From Nitrospira sp. (GTDB lineage Bacteria; Nitrospirota; Nitrospiria; Nitrospirales; Nitrospiraceae): a DNA stretch of 64,000 nt. A program made the translations under genes and the position numbers. The DNA lies in contig CP126121.1 in the NCBI GenBank assembly GCA_030123625.1, forward strand, positions 1,962,179 to 2,026,178, given 5' to 3'. Positions 27,353 to 36,941 of the stretch are shown piece after piece (the first letter of the stretch is position 1; every line of letters begins with the position of its first letter). Below the pieces are notes generated by a model. The model was not told where the DNA came from and made no database searches. It was given only the letters and a program-made list of their open reading frames with translations.

Positions 27353-27991
27353 TCAAAAGATCATGATCGGTGTCCCTACTCGAGCGAGCTTGTAGACACC
27401 TTTAAGGTCCCTGTCATTGAGCCGGATACATCCATGTGTCACATTTTTCCCCAATAAACGAGTATAAAGCGTCCCATGGATGAAATAGCCTTTGCCGAAT
27501 CCCAATGCATATTCGCCGAGGACCCCTTGTTCGGCGCGGTCGGCGGCATTTTGCGGCACAGCGAGTCCTTCTTCGATGAAGGCCCAATCGGGCTTGATCC
27601 ATGTGGGATTGGTCAATTTCGACTTGACGAGAAATTCTCCTCGTGGCGTATCGAAAATCCACTGGCTGTTACCTTCGCCGGGCTTATCGAGAATTGTTCC
27701 GCTACCGGTCGACGCAATCGCATCGAGGATGACTTGCTCTTGGTGCTTCACATAGAGCCGGTTTCTGGCCGTATCGACTAAGATGTAAGGCTTGTTCGGC
27801 ATGAGTTGGGACAGCTGTTTGGAGCGTGCCTTATACCGGGCTTGCAATGTATGAAGATCGGCCTTGTCTTGAACAGCAGGGTGGTGAACGGCTGTGGAGT
27901 TTTCGGGCGCCACATGATTGGTAGTAAAGGCACTTATGACCACTAAGAGAAGTAAGACGACTGCTGAAGTTGCAAGAAGGAGTCGTCCCAT
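27353..27991 (-). CDS. L,D-transpeptidase (YkuD domain)
   Basis: A 212-aa membrane-anchored L,D-transpeptidase, forming meso-DAP crosslinks in peptidoglycan or attaching proteins to it. An N-terminal hydrophobic anchor (residues about 5-22) leads to a short linker and the YkuD domain at about residues 67-212. The catalytic motifs are intact: IHG (His172) and THGCIRL (His186, Cys188). It is flanked by a second L,D-transpeptidase 10 bases away and by the non-catalytic relative, so all are probably transcribed together from the 29755 end. Confidence 0.92.
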   Translation of the reverse strand: MGRLLLATSAVVLLLLVVISAFTTNHVAPENSTAVHHPAVQDKADLHTLQARYKARSKQLSQLMPNKPYILVDTARNRLYVKHQEQVILDAIASTGSGTILDKPGEGNSQWIFDTPRGEFLVKSKLTNPTWIKPDWAFIEEGLAVPQNAADRAEQGVLGEYALGFGKGYFIHGTLYTRLLGKNVTHGCIRLNDRDLKGVYKLARVGTPIMIF

Positions 27992-28001
27992 CAGGTTACG
28001 C

Positions 28002-29135
28002 TCAGATTTCGTCTCTACGCTGAACCAGTTCAGACAAGGCCAAGGCCACCGCGTTCTCTTTCGTCAAGGCACCGACGATCGTGACCGGTGTCCCGACGGA
28101 GACGCCCTCGTAGAGAACAGCCATATTCGGATTATCAAGCATGATGCATCCAAGGGTCTGGGCCAACAGTTCGTTGTCGGCTCCATGGATCTCGATAAGG
28201 CCCCCTATGCCTTTGGCAGGGCCGATCCTTCCCGACTTCTTCGCAAGGTCGAACCGCCGACGATCTTCGGCGTTGGGATAATCCAGAGCCAATGCTCGAT
28301 AGAATTGCGTCTGCCCTTGACCGCGCTTATCCGTCACGCGATAGCGTCCTTCCGGTGTCGCTCCGTCCCCTTGGAACCGTTTTTCCAGCATGCCGTTGAA
28401 CCCCAGCCGGACGGGATATGATAGCACCTTCCGTCCGCTCTTGTAGAGAGTCAATTCTCGGTCGGCCTTACTCACCACGATAGCCGTTGATTGATGGATT
28501 CGTGACCAATCAATCGTCTGCTTGGCTAAGGTCTTCCAATAGGCGATCCGGCTCTCGTCGGCGTAGCGCCCCAATTCTTGGCTGAGTAATAAAGCTTGGG
28601 CCTTGAAAGCGTAATCCGCTTTCTCTGCCGCCTGCATGGCTCGTTGGAAATCTTTATGTTCGAAGAAGGAACGGGCCTGTTTGACAAGAAGATCCGTTTG
28701 AACGGCTTTTTCTCCGAGGAGGATGCGTCCATCGATCGATTCGACCTTCGAGTTAATCGTATGGAGCCGTTCTTCAAGGCGAGCCACCTTAGCCTGTGCC
28801 GTGCGGTGCTGCGAAGCTTGCCTCTCGTGCAGCTGGGAAACGGTACGCTCCCCCATGATGTAGAGGCCGCGGAGTTTATTCTCAAGATCACTCGATTCCC
28901 ATGGCCATGTGATGAGATCATCGTCCAATTGGACGCGTGCTTTGAGCAAGACCCATTGGTGAACAAAGTGCCCGTACTCCTCAGGCGCAGCTTCCGGAGC
29001 CCGCAATGCGATTAAATCTTGATCAATGGCTTCAAGGGCAACAAGGAGGTCCGGCGGAACGGCTTGAACGCAGCCCGTCAAACAGAGGATGCAGACGACC
29101 GCAGCAAGCGTCTTATGTATCTGATCAAGCGCCAT
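28002..29135 (-). CDS. L,D-transpeptidase lipoprotein with coiled-coil N-terminus
   Basis: A 377-aa protein. The signal ends in LTGC (Cys22), suggesting a lipoprotein. Residues about 60-210 are helical and include a probable coiled coil (VARLEERLHTINSKVESIDG). The YkuD domain follows at about 215-355 with IEIHG (His317) and LGCIML (Cys330), where the usual SHGC is LGC: the histidine/serine before the glycine is replaced by Leu. It should still be active through His317 and Cys330, but this is inferred. It lies in the same operon as the 27353 enzyme and the coiled-coil lipoprotein. Confidence 0.88.
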   Translation of the reverse strand: MALDQIHKTLAAVVCILCLTGCVQAVPPDLLVALEAIDQDLIALRAPEAAPEEYGHFVHQWVLLKARVQLDDDLITWPWESSDLENKLRGLYIMGERTVSQLHERQASQHRTAQAKVARLEERLHTINSKVESIDGRILLGEKAVQTDLLVKQARSFFEHKDFQRAMQAAEKADYAFKAQALLLSQELGRYADESRIAYWKTLAKQTIDWSRIHQSTAIVVSKADRELTLYKSGRKVLSYPVRLGFNGMLEKRFQGDGATPEGRYRVTDKRGQGQTQFYRALALDYPNAEDRRRFDLAKKSGRIGPAKGIGGLIEIHGADNELLAQTLGCIMLDNPNMAVLYEGVSVGTPVTIVGALTKENAVALALSELVQRRDEI

Positions 29136-29143
29136 GCCGTACG

Positions 29144-29755
29144 TTACTTTTTCCTTGCGGATTTCCCTTTTCCCACCTTCGCAAGGGCGTTCTGTATTTC
29201 GGTCGACACGCCTTGGCTCATGTCATGAATAGCCTTTGCCTGCGTTTGCGCAGCCGGGTAATCTTCTTTGTCGATCGATGCCTGAACCTGTTTCAGTAAC
29301 GACTTCAGTCCTTCCACGTCGTTCTTAATGGCCTCCACCGCCGCACGGTCTTTTCCGACCGGCGCCTTGGCGACCAAATCTTGTGTCGCTTTCACCGCCT
29401 CTTCAGCGACTTGTTGAGCTTGCAAGGCCGCGGCTTTGGCCTCTTCCTTTTTTTGAACCGAAGCCGCCTTAATCCGTTCACTGTCGGTTTTGGCCGAGGC
29501 AGATAGTTGTTGTGCCTTGCCGTAGTCTCGAAAGAGTGTGAACTTTTCATCCTGATCGGCGACTTCTTTCCGCAATGCGGCAAGGGTACCTTCCAGCTTG
29601 GCGTACTCGTCAGCGCTATATGTGGCAGCGCCGCTTTCCTGTGCCTCTTTGAGAGCTTTTTCCGCGTCCTGGATCTGCTGAGTGGGAGGCTCCGCACATC
29701 CGGCGACCACAACGAGAGTCAAGAAAAGTGAGACAAGGGATGCTTTTCTCGGCAT
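29144..29755 (-). CDS. DUF4398-like coiled-coil lipoprotein
   Basis: A 203-aa lipoprotein. The ATG at 29755 is chosen for the taaggagg site upstream and gives the signal MPRKASLVSLFLTLVVVAGC (Cys20). The mature part is almost wholly helical and rich in A, E, K and Q, with a DUF4398-like segment (ALKEAQESGAATYSADEYAK) and long alanine-rich heptads. It starts the operon that carries two L,D-transpeptidases and their empty relative. It may link outer membrane and peptidoglycan like Lpp-type proteins; this is an inference from context and architecture. Confidence 0.85.
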   Translation of the reverse strand: MPRKASLVSLFLTLVVVAGCAEPPTQQIQDAEKALKEAQESGAATYSADEYAKLEGTLAALRKEVADQDEKFTLFRDYGKAQQLSASAKTDSERIKAASVQKKEEAKAAALQAQQVAEEAVKATQDLVAKAPVGKDRAAVEAIKNDVEGLKSLLKQVQASIDKEDYPAAQTQAKAIHDMSQGVSTEIQNALAKVGKGKSARKK

Positions 29756-30113
29756 ACGAGGAATCCTCCTTACAGGTTCTATCAACAGACTTCGGATTCT
29801 TCTTTTCTTCTTAGCGGCGTTATCCTTCAAAACCATTAAGACTCTTTCAAGTATGCGCCAGCTTAACAGACTTGGACCATCAGGCATACTAGCACGGCCG
29901 CAATATGCAGCAAGCTCGGTGCCACCAATAATCGTCGTTGTCGGATAAAGATTCAATCTATTTTGCATATTTATGAGAGGAATTGACGATCTTTGTGATC
30001 CGATGTTTGTGGCATTCTGGTGACAGGAGGCAAAAGCGCCTCAACACTGCGGGCATGAAGGCTGATGTTGTAATGTTCTTTAAATATACCTGATGGCCAG
30101 AGGCAGCATGAAA

Positions 30114-30142
30114 TTGACAGGCCCAGGTCCCTTCCCTATAAT
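30114..30142 (+). promoter_or_regulatory. Consensus sigma-70 promoter for rpmH-rnpA
   Basis: A perfect -35 (ttgaca, 30114-30119) and -10 (tataat, 30137-30142) are separated by 17 bases, 56 bases before the rpmH start. The region 29756-30113 before it holds no gene and no DnaA-box cluster that I can see. Confidence 0.88.
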
Positions 30143-30198
30143 TCGCCGTTCATTTGATTGATCTATATTAAATTAAACCGAGGCAATGGAAGGGATCT

Positions 30199-30336
30199 AT
30201 GTCTTTCACATTTCAACAACCGTCCAACTTGAAAAAGAAGCGCGAGCATGGATTTAGGAAACGTATGAGCACCAAAAATGGGCGCAAGGTACTGGCCCGC
30301 CGAAGGGCAAAGGGACGAGCTCGGTTGACCGTCTAG
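30199..30336 (+). CDS. rpmH: 50S ribosomal protein L34
   Basis: A 45-aa basic ribosomal protein of the large subunit. It has the family body [20 protein letters not shown] followed by [14 protein letters not shown]. It is preceded by a gaagggat-type ribosome binding site and a consensus promoter. It heads the run rpmH-rnpA-yidD-yidC-mnmE-mnmG. It is too short for many gene finders. Confidence 0.97.
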   Translation: MSFTFQQPSNLKKKREHGFRKRMSTKNGRKVLARRRAKGRARLTV

Positions 30337-30440
30337 ACGCATCGAGTCGGATCAGCGGTGTTCTTCGGGTCGTCGCTCTCCAATCTCTCTCGTTGCTGTT
30401 GAGCGTGTGTTCACCTACCAGCTAGAGTCTCTCCGGGATC

Positions 30441-30842
30441 ATGAACGGATGGGATGCGGCGAAGAAACACCTCTTCCCAATGACACTGAAAGCGCAAGGA
30501 CGAGATGTTTTTTTGCGCAGCAACCGGGACATTCAGATCGTCAAGCATTACGGTCGGCGGATTTCGACCACCTTCTTCAATCTTTTGGTATACAAGATGA
30601 ACGATGCCCCGAGTCGCGTGGGAATTATTGTGGGGAAGCGATTTGGAAATGCGGTCCGTCGCAATCGAGCCAAACGAGTTTTTCGTGAACTGGTAAGACA
30701 CGTATATCCGGACCTGGCTCCGGGCCAACGGCTTCTCGTGTTTCCTAAGCGAGACGCGCTATTGCAATCCCGAGAGGGGTTGGTCCAGGCGTGGAAGACG
30801 TCTCTTGAGCGTTTCCATCTTCTTCGACCAAGGGCATATTGA
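30441..30842 (+). CDS. rnpA: Ribonuclease P protein component
   Basis: A 133-aa basic protein that joins the RNase P RNA to process tRNA precursors. The family core is KRFGNAVRRNRAKRVFRELV, with the RNR motif, at about residue 70-90, and LLVFPKRDAL follows. It stops one base before yidD. The ATG at 30441 lacks a good ribosome binding site; a start at the internal Met (residue 14, MTLKAQGRDV) is possible and would be closer to the family length. Confidence 0.94.
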   Translation: MNGWDAAKKHLFPMTLKAQGRDVFLRSNRDIQIVKHYGRRISTTFFNLLVYKMNDAPSRVGIIVGKRFGNAVRRNRAKRVFRELVRHVYPDLAPGQRLLVFPKRDALLQSREGLVQAWKTSLERFHLLRPRAY

Positions 30843-30843
30843 T

Positions 30844-31053
30844 ATGCAATCGCTATGTCTGTGGCTGATTCAGGGATACCGCCTGGTGATTTCTCCTATG
30901 TATGGTCGCACATGTCGATTTGAACCCAGTTGTTCGCAATATGCCTCAGATGCTATCAGCAAATATGGAGCATTACAGGGGCTCGGCCTAGCCATCCTCC
31001 GGCTTATGAAATGTCACCCCTTCCATCCCGGTGGAGAGGACCCGGTCAAGTAG
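30844..31053 (+). CDS. yidD: Membrane protein insertion efficiency factor YidD
   Basis: A 69-aa membrane-associated protein helping YidC insert membrane proteins. It shows the family signature YRLVISPMYGRTCRFEPSCS and KCHPFHPGGEDPVK. It starts 1 base after rnpA and precedes yidC, as in most bacteria. Confidence 0.95.
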   Translation: MQSLCLWLIQGYRLVISPMYGRTCRFEPSCSQYASDAISKYGALQGLGLAILRLMKCHPFHPGGEDPVK

Positions 31054-31089
31054 CGATGATTACACCTTTTAAGAAAGCATAGCCTCTTC

Positions 31090-32787
31090 ATGGACAAAAA
31101 TCGCGTCATCGTGTTCTTGATACTCTCCCTGGGGATTATCTTCGGATATGAATACCTCCTCAAAGAGCTGGGTCTGCTTCCTCAACCGACCATTTCGGAA
31201 CCGGCCAGGCCTTCCACGAACGATACGTCATCGTCTTCGAATACAAGCCCTGGCGCTCCAACTTCAAACGTTCCGGCAACCAAGGAAACAGCTGTACCAC
31301 CCTCCCCCACTCGGGGCGACCGAGCTCAAGAGGCGCGCGGAGAACCGTCCTTGATAGAGGTCGTCGAGGTAGAGACGGATCTCTATCGGGCTAAGTTCAC
31401 GACCCGCGGGGCCGCGCTGATCAGCTGGGAACTCAAGCGTTATCGCAGCAGTTCGGACGGGAAGTCCGCTGTGCAACTCGTGCGACAAGGAGGTAAATTT
31501 ACCGAACCGCTGACAATCACGGCGGATGACGCCTCTCATTCAAAGGAATTGAGCGAGGGAATCTACAGGGTTGAAAGAGATTTTACGACCTTGGATCAAG
31601 GCCACCCCACCGGACATATGACTTTCTATTACGCTAATCCGGCGACCGGCATACGATTAGAAAAACAACTGACCTTTCGCGCCGATAGCTATGTTGTAGA
31701 CATCGCAGTGAAACCCAGCGGACTCTCAGGGGCGGTGAAAGTCGGATTGGGAACGAATTTTGGGGTTGTAGATTGGGGGGAAGGCTTTATCGGTTCCATC
31801 GGAGCGGCTTCTCTCATTGACGATAAGATTGAAAATGATATGCCGGAATCCGAGGTCGAGCGCCAGGGCGCGCTAAAATGGGTCGCGTTACAAGACAAGT
31901 ATTTCATTGCCGCACTTATTCCAAAAACGACTGCTTCCGCATTGCCCAAGAAACAAGGGGACAAGCTCGTTTCCACGGCTGTTCGCTTTCCTGTCGATTC
32001 GTCCGAGGCCTCTCTCGGACTCCAGCTTTTCGCCGGCCCCAAGGAGTATGACACTCTTCAGAGTTTGCACATTAGACTTGAAGATACCATCGATTTTGGA
32101 TGGTTTCTTTTCGGAAGCTGGGACATGGTCCGGGCCGTGGCCAAACCCATCTTCTATGTGCTGCGTTATATCAATGATTATACCCACAATTATGGACTGA
32201 CGATCATCATCCTAACCATTTTCATCAAGCTGCTGTTTGTCCCTCTGCAATACAAGAGTTATACATCGATGAAGCAGATGCAGGGCATCCAGCCCAAAGT
32301 GGCGGCTCTCCAGGAAAAATTCAAAGATGATCGTGAACGCTTGAATAAGGAGCTCATCAAGCTCTACCGGGATCACAAGGTCAATCCCGTCGGCGGCTGT
32401 CTCCCTATGGTATTGCAGATGCCGGTGTTCGTATCGCTGTTCAATATTCTGTATATGACGATCGATTTACGGCAAGCGCCGTTGGGATTGTGGATTACCG
32501 ATCTGTCGGTTCAGGATCCCTACTACATTTTGCCGATCATCATGGGAATCAGCATGGTAGTCATGCAAAAGATCCAGCCGACGACCATGGATCCGACTCA
32601 GGCCAAAGTCATGCTGATGCTTCCGGCCCTCATGACGTTTCTGTTCATCAACTTCCCTGCCGGCCTGGTGTTGTATTGGTTGACCAATAACGTGCTCACC
32701 ATCGTGCAACAATTCGTCACAGATCGCTTTTTCTTTCGAACTCCCGCCATGGCACCGGCTACGGATGAACAAGACGGCAAAAAATGA
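31090..32787 (+). CDS. yidC: Membrane protein insertase YidC
   Basis: A 565-aa insertase of the Gram-negative type. An N-terminal helix (residues about 5-25), a proline/serine/threonine-rich linker and a large periplasmic domain (residues about 95-350) precede the conserved helical core. The core includes YTHNYGLTIIILTIFIKLLF with the conserved Lys, KEMQ-type loop (KSYTSMKQMQGIQPK), NPVGGCLPMVLQMPVF and a final helix. A charged tail follows. It inserts inner-membrane proteins with or without Sec. Confidence 0.97.
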   Translation: MDKNRVIVFLILSLGIIFGYEYLLKELGLLPQPTISEPARPSTNDTSSSSNTSPGAPTSNVPATKETAVPPSPTRGDRAQEARGEPSLIEVVEVETDLYRAKFTTRGAALISWELKRYRSSSDGKSAVQLVRQGGKFTEPLTITADDASHSKELSEGIYRVERDFTTLDQGHPTGHMTFYYANPATGIRLEKQLTFRADSYVVDIAVKPSGLSGAVKVGLGTNFGVVDWGEGFIGSIGAASLIDDKIENDMPESEVERQGALKWVALQDKYFIAALIPKTTASALPKKQGDKLVSTAVRFPVDSSEASLGLQLFAGPKEYDTLQSLHIRLEDTIDFGWFLFGSWDMVRAVAKPIFYVLRYINDYTHNYGLTIIILTIFIKLLFVPLQYKSYTSMKQMQGIQPKVAALQEKFKDDRERLNKELIKLYRDHKVNPVGGCLPMVLQMPVFVSLFNILYMTIDLRQAPLGLWITDLSVQDPYYILPIIMGISMVVMQKIQPTTMDPTQAKVMLMLPALMTFLFINFPAGLVLYWLTNNVLTIVQQFVTDRFFFRTPAMAPATDEQDGKK

Positions 32788-32832
32788 TGCAGAGTCGGTT
32801 TCGCTCACTGGTCTAGCCGAACGTATGTGAAC

Positions 32833-34284
32833 ATGCTGGCCGTTGGAACGCCCGAGGATACGATTTGTGCAATTGCCACTTCTGCCGGCGAGGGAGGTAT
32901 CGGTATTGTTCGGATAAGCGGACCAAATGCCGTTGACATAGGGAGCCGCGTTGTTCGGCTACGCTCCAAGCAGTCGCTTCAGACACTCGTTTCTCACAAG
33001 CTGCACCTGGCCGATATTCTCTTCGCGCCTGTTCCTTCAATGGGTAGCCGACCTGCTCCCGAGACAGGTCTCTCGACCGAACGGATCATCGACGAAGGCC
33101 TGGTGGTCTATATGAAGGCGCCTCGATCTTTTACCGCGGAGGACGTGATTGAGATTCATTGCCACGGAAGTTGGCTCGTTCTGCAACGAGTCTGTGAGGC
33201 CTGCGTCGCTGCCGGAGCTCGTCTCGCACAAGCCGGAGAGTTTACCAAGCGGGCTTTCTTGAATGGCCGCTTGGATTTGTCTCAGGCTGAGGCTGTGCTG
33301 GACACCATCAAAGCTAAGTCGGAACTCGGGCTCAAATTGGCCCAACGTCAGCTCCGCGGCGAACTCACGCAGCAAGTCCACCGATTGCGCACCCGTCTCG
33401 TAGGCCTGTTGGCCCACCTAGAAGCAGGAATCGATTTCGCTGCGGAAGACATAACGTTCATCGGACGTAAGGAGATGATCGTCTCTCTGCAGGAGACGCT
33501 GGCTCATGTTCGGCAAATGTTGGCGACTGCCGAGACCGGGCGCCTACTGCGCGACGGAGTCCGCGTGGTGATCAGTGGAGAGCCCAATGTCGGCAAATCA
33601 AGTTTATTGAACAGTTTACTGCGTGAGAGCCGGGCTATTGTGACCGATATCCCCGGCACGACTCGCGACATTATCGAAGAATCGGTCATCTGGTTTGGCC
33701 TGCAAGTCACCTTGGTCGATACCGCCGGCTTGCGTGATACGACCGATCTCGTCGAACTGGAAGGTATCCGTCGGTCTAAAGAGGCTCAGAACCAAGCGGA
33801 TATCGTCCTGCATGTCTTGGATGGCGCTCAGCTAGCAAAGAGAGACATAGGAACCATCCGTTTGCCTTCTCTGGTTCATGAGCATTTGTGTGTCGTCAAT
33901 AAAATCGATTTGGTCGACGCTGCAACGATACAACCGCTGTCCGACGCACTTCGCGCTCACACGAAGTGCAAGGTTTTCCCCATTTCCGCTCAAACGGGCG
34001 AGGGACTTAATGCGTTGAAGCAGGCTATTCGAGCACAATTTGTGAAGCCTTCCTTGGAGCCGAACGATGGTGTCGTTATCACCCATGTTCGGCATCGGGT
34101 GGCGCTTGAGCGAGCAGAGGGGTCACTTCAAGAGTCACTGGCGTCAATCGAACGAGGCCTAGAGCCTGAATTTGTGGCGGTCGATCTGAGAGGCGCAGCT
34201 GATGCGTTGGGCGAGATTGTCGGGGCAATTACGTCTGACGAAGTTTTGGACCAAATTTTTTCCGAGTTTTGTATCGGCAAATAG
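32833..34284 (+). CDS. mnmE: tRNA modification GTPase MnmE
   Basis: A 483-aa GTPase that, with MnmG, adds the carboxymethylaminomethyl or aminomethyl group to U34 of certain tRNAs. The N-terminal folate-binding domain starts [20 protein letters not shown]. The G domain has [27 protein letters not shown] and NKID. The protein ends FCIGK, with the catalytic cysteine. The ATG at 32833 is used; a GTG two codons upstream is equally possible. The stop lies 8 bases before the preferred mnmG start. Confidence 0.97.
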   Translation: MLAVGTPEDTICAIATSAGEGGIGIVRISGPNAVDIGSRVVRLRSKQSLQTLVSHKLHLADILFAPVPSMGSRPAPETGLSTERIIDEGLVVYMKAPRSFTAEDVIEIHCHGSWLVLQRVCEACVAAGARLAQAGEFTKRAFLNGRLDLSQAEAVLDTIKAKSELGLKLAQRQLRGELTQQVHRLRTRLVGLLAHLEAGIDFAAEDITFIGRKEMIVSLQETLAHVRQMLATAETGRLLRDGVRVVISGEPNVGKSSLLNSLLRESRAIVTDIPGTTRDIIEESVIWFGLQVTLVDTAGLRDTTDLVELEGIRRSKEAQNQADIVLHVLDGAQLAKRDIGTIRLPSLVHEHLCVVNKIDLVDAATIQPLSDALRAHTKCKVFPISAQTGEGLNALKQAIRAQFVKPSLEPNDGVVITHVRHRVALERAEGSLQESLASIERGLEPEFVAVDLRGAADALGEIVGAITSDEVLDQIFSEFCIGK

Positions 34285-34292
34285 AGAAACCG

Positions 34293-36185
34293 ATGGCTAC
34301 GGCATTTGATGTCATCGTGGTGGGGGGCGGCCATGCCGGGTGCGAAGCCGCCATGGCTTCGGCACGAATGGGTGCAAAAACTTTGCTTTTGACGATGGAA
34401 CGTGGCCGAATCGCACAGATGTCGTGCAATCCGGCAGTCGGCGGGATCGCCAAGGGACATCTTGTAAAGGAAATCGACGCGCTCGGCGGTGAGATGGGAC
34501 GGAACACGGATCGTTCAGGAATTCAATTTAGATTCATCAACACCAGCAAGGGACCGGCGGTTCGGGCGTTGCGCGCCCAATGCGACAAATCGTTGTATCG
34601 CATGGCTATGCAGGAGACCCTCGCCTCACAGGAGCATCTCACCCTGGCGGAAGGAGTCGTAGATCGGCTGCTCGTGGTCGGAGGGACGGTAACCGGGATT
34701 GTGACGGGCTTAGGTGAGAAGATCGATGCGAAAGCCGTCATCATGACATCGGGTACTTTCCTTAAGGGTCTTATCCATATCGGACTCACCCATTTTCCGG
34801 CCGGGCGGGCGGGAGAAGCCTCGGCCGAACACCTTTCGGACTGCATGCGCGACCTGGGATTTGAGGTTGGACGTCTCAAGACCGGAACCCCCCCTCGATT
34901 GGACAAGACGACAATTGATTTCTCGGTGATGATTCCTCAGCCCGGTGATACTCCTCCACCCTCTTTTTCGTATCGCACCCGATACATCACGACCAGACAA
35001 GTTCTCTGTCACTTAACCCATACAAGTCGAAAGACCCATGACATTATTCAAAAGAATCTCGACCGCTCACCCCTGTACAGCGGCATCATCGAATCCACAG
35101 GACCTCGGTACTGTCCTTCCATTGAGGATAAGATCGTGCGTTTTGCTGAGAAAGAACGGCACCAGATTTTTATCGAGCCAGAAGGTCTTGACTCGATCGA
35201 ATTTTACCCGAACGGTATTTCAACCAGCCTGCCGGTTGATGTTCAGGCCGCAATGCTGAAAACAATCCCTGGATTAGAACATGCCAAAATGCTCAAACCG
35301 GGCTATGCGATTGAGTACGATTATTTTCCTCCTCGTCAGCTCTACCGAACGCTCGAAACAAAGCAGGTTGCGGGTCTCTATCACGCTGGACAAATCAATG
35401 GAACCTCCGGGTATGAAGAAGCTGCGGCGCAGGGTTTGATTGCCGGTATTAATGCCGTTTTGAAGTTGCGAGAGAAACCTCCTCTCATCCTGGATCGGTC
35501 ACAAGCCTATATCGGAGTGCTCATTGATGATCTCATCACAAAAGATACCCATGAACCTTATCGAATGTTCACGTCGAGAGCTGAGTATCGATTACTTCTC
35601 CGCCACAACAACGCAGACCTTCGTCTCATGCCGATCGGATATGACGTTGGCCTGATCCCCGAGGAAGCATATATGAGGTTTTTGCGGAAGAAATGTCTGA
35701 TCGAAAACGAGATCGAGCATCTGAATACAGCCAGACCACCATTCACTGAAAAAATCCGGTTTCAAGCCAAAGGCACGTATCTGGAGAATGTCTCGTCTGC
35801 CATGACCATGGCACAGCTTCTTCGACGGCAGGAATCAAGCTATCAAGAACTCTTACGAGCTTTTGAAATGCCCTTTATTTCAGATAATGAAATTGGTGAA
35901 GAAATTGAACTTCAGATCAAATACGAAGGCTATGTACGTCGCCAAATCCAACAGGTAGAGAAATTTAAGAAACTCGAGCAAAAATTGATTCCTCGCATGT
36001 TCGATTACAACACCGTGACCGGTTTTTCCACAGAAGTTCGAGAAAAGCTCAATAGAGTAAGACCTGAAACAGTAGGCCAGGCATCGAGAATATCCGGAGT
36101 GACCCCCGCTGCTATATCTTTACTTCTAGTTGCGATAGAAAAGAGTCGTCGCCAGTCTCCTTCTGCTAGACAAATAGTGTCATAA
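34293..36185 (+). CDS. mnmG: tRNA uridine-5-carboxymethylaminomethyl synthesis enzyme MnmG
   Basis: A 630-aa FAD enzyme partnered with MnmE. It begins with the FAD-binding [14 protein letters not shown] motif, followed by [20 protein letters not shown] and [28 protein letters not shown] and the C-terminal helical domain are in place. The ATG at 34293 is preferred because the next residues [13 protein letters not shown] match the family; an upstream in-frame start at 34269 overlaps mnmE. Confidence 0.97.
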   Translation: MATAFDVIVVGGGHAGCEAAMASARMGAKTLLLTMERGRIAQMSCNPAVGGIAKGHLVKEIDALGGEMGRNTDRSGIQFRFINTSKGPAVRALRAQCDKSLYRMAMQETLASQEHLTLAEGVVDRLLVVGGTVTGIVTGLGEKIDAKAVIMTSGTFLKGLIHIGLTHFPAGRAGEASAEHLSDCMRDLGFEVGRLKTGTPPRLDKTTIDFSVMIPQPGDTPPPSFSYRTRYITTRQVLCHLTHTSRKTHDIIQKNLDRSPLYSGIIESTGPRYCPSIEDKIVRFAEKERHQIFIEPEGLDSIEFYPNGISTSLPVDVQAAMLKTIPGLEHAKMLKPGYAIEYDYFPPRQLYRTLETKQVAGLYHAGQINGTSGYEEAAAQGLIAGINAVLKLREKPPLILDRSQAYIGVLIDDLITKDTHEPYRMFTSRAEYRLLLRHNNADLRLMPIGYDVGLIPEEAYMRFLRKKCLIENEIEHLNTARPPFTEKIRFQAKGTYLENVSSAMTMAQLLRRQESSYQELLRAFEMPFISDNEIGEEIELQIKYEGYVRRQIQQVEKFKKLEQKLIPRMFDYNTVTGFSTEVREKLNRVRPETVGQASRISGVTPAAISLLLVAIEKSRRQSPSARQIVS

Positions 36186-36238
36186 AACCCAAATGGAACC
36201 CAATCTTCCCTATTGACCTCACTGCTGCATCAGCGTAG

Positions 36239-36895
36239 TTGTTCCACGTGGAACAAACAAATTCATCCTTCATTCTATTACAGGAAAGTTCGACCGAGAT
36301 TGGTGTCCCACTCAGTAGCGAACAAGCACAACGGTTCATGATATACCTGAGGCAGCTTCAATTCTGGAATCAATCATTCAACCTCACAAGCATTTCCCTA
36401 GATGATGAGATTATCATCAAGCATTTTGTGGACTCCCTTGCTGCGCTCAGAGCCGATATTAAAATTGGTGCCAGATTGCTCGATGTCGGCACAGGAGCAG
36501 GATTTCCTGGAATTCCATTAAAAATTGCGAGACTGGACTTAAACATTACTCTCATTGAACCAGCGAGCAAGAAATCTTCCTTCCTTCGCTTCATCATTGG
36601 TCTTCTACAGCTTAATACCGTCAAGATCTTCGACGGGACTCTAGAGAGGTTCTTGAATGGTCGGCTACCACATGAATCATTTGACTACTTGACAACTCGT
36701 GCGTTGAAACACGACATAATCTTGCGTGATGGCAGAAGACTTCTTCGACAGGGGGGGAAAGCTATCCTCTATTCGTCACAACCTATTAAACAATCAGATT
36801 TGCCTTCCCACTGGTTATTGACTAGTGAATACATTTTTCAGCTTCCCCAGGGATATGGCCAGAGAGTAGTTTCCACCGTTACACCTTCCGTGTAA
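36239..36895 (+). CDS. rsmG: 16S rRNA m7G527 methyltransferase
   Basis: A 218-aa SAM-dependent enzyme methylating N7 of G527 in 16S rRNA. Motifs are [24 protein letters not shown] (SAM motif I), [12 protein letters not shown] and LTTRALK. The start is uncertain: a TTG at 36239 or a GTG at 36248 both lie inside the parS palindrome, and the next Met (residue 34) would cut into the family's first helix. ParB spreading over this start may influence expression. Base composition here is lower in GC than upstream. Confidence 0.93.
   Translation: MFHVEQTNSSFILLQESSTEIGVPLSSEQAQRFMIYLRQLQFWNQSFNLTSISLDDEIIIKHFVDSLAALRADIKIGARLLDVGTGAGFPGIPLKIARLDLNITLIEPASKKSSFLRFIIGLLQLNTVKIFDGTLERFLNGRLPHESFDYLTTRALKHDIILRDGRRLLRQGGKAILYSSQPIKQSDLPSHWLLTSEYIFQLPQGYGQRVVSTVTPSV
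36240..36255. promoter_or_regulatory. parS site (first copy)
   Basis: A perfect 16-base palindrome, tgttccacgtggaaca, matching the known chromosomal parS consensus bound by ParB. It overlaps the start codon region of rsmG. Confidence 0.94.
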
Positions 36896-36904
36896 AGGTT
36901 TCAG

Positions 36905-36920
36905 TGTTCCACGTGGAACA
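36905..36920. promoter_or_regulatory. parS site (second copy)
   Basis: An identical copy of the 16-base palindrome tgttccacgtggaaca, 21 bases before the parA start. Two sites 665 bases apart flank rsmG and would load ParB next to its own genes, marking the origin-proximal region. Confidence 0.95.
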
Positions 36921-36941
36921 GGTTCGTTGTAGGAGCTTTCA

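Noticed and set aside
29970-30198. Possible replication origin upstream of rpmH
   Set aside because: No cluster of DnaA boxes or AT-rich unwinding region is visible, only the sigma-70 promoter.
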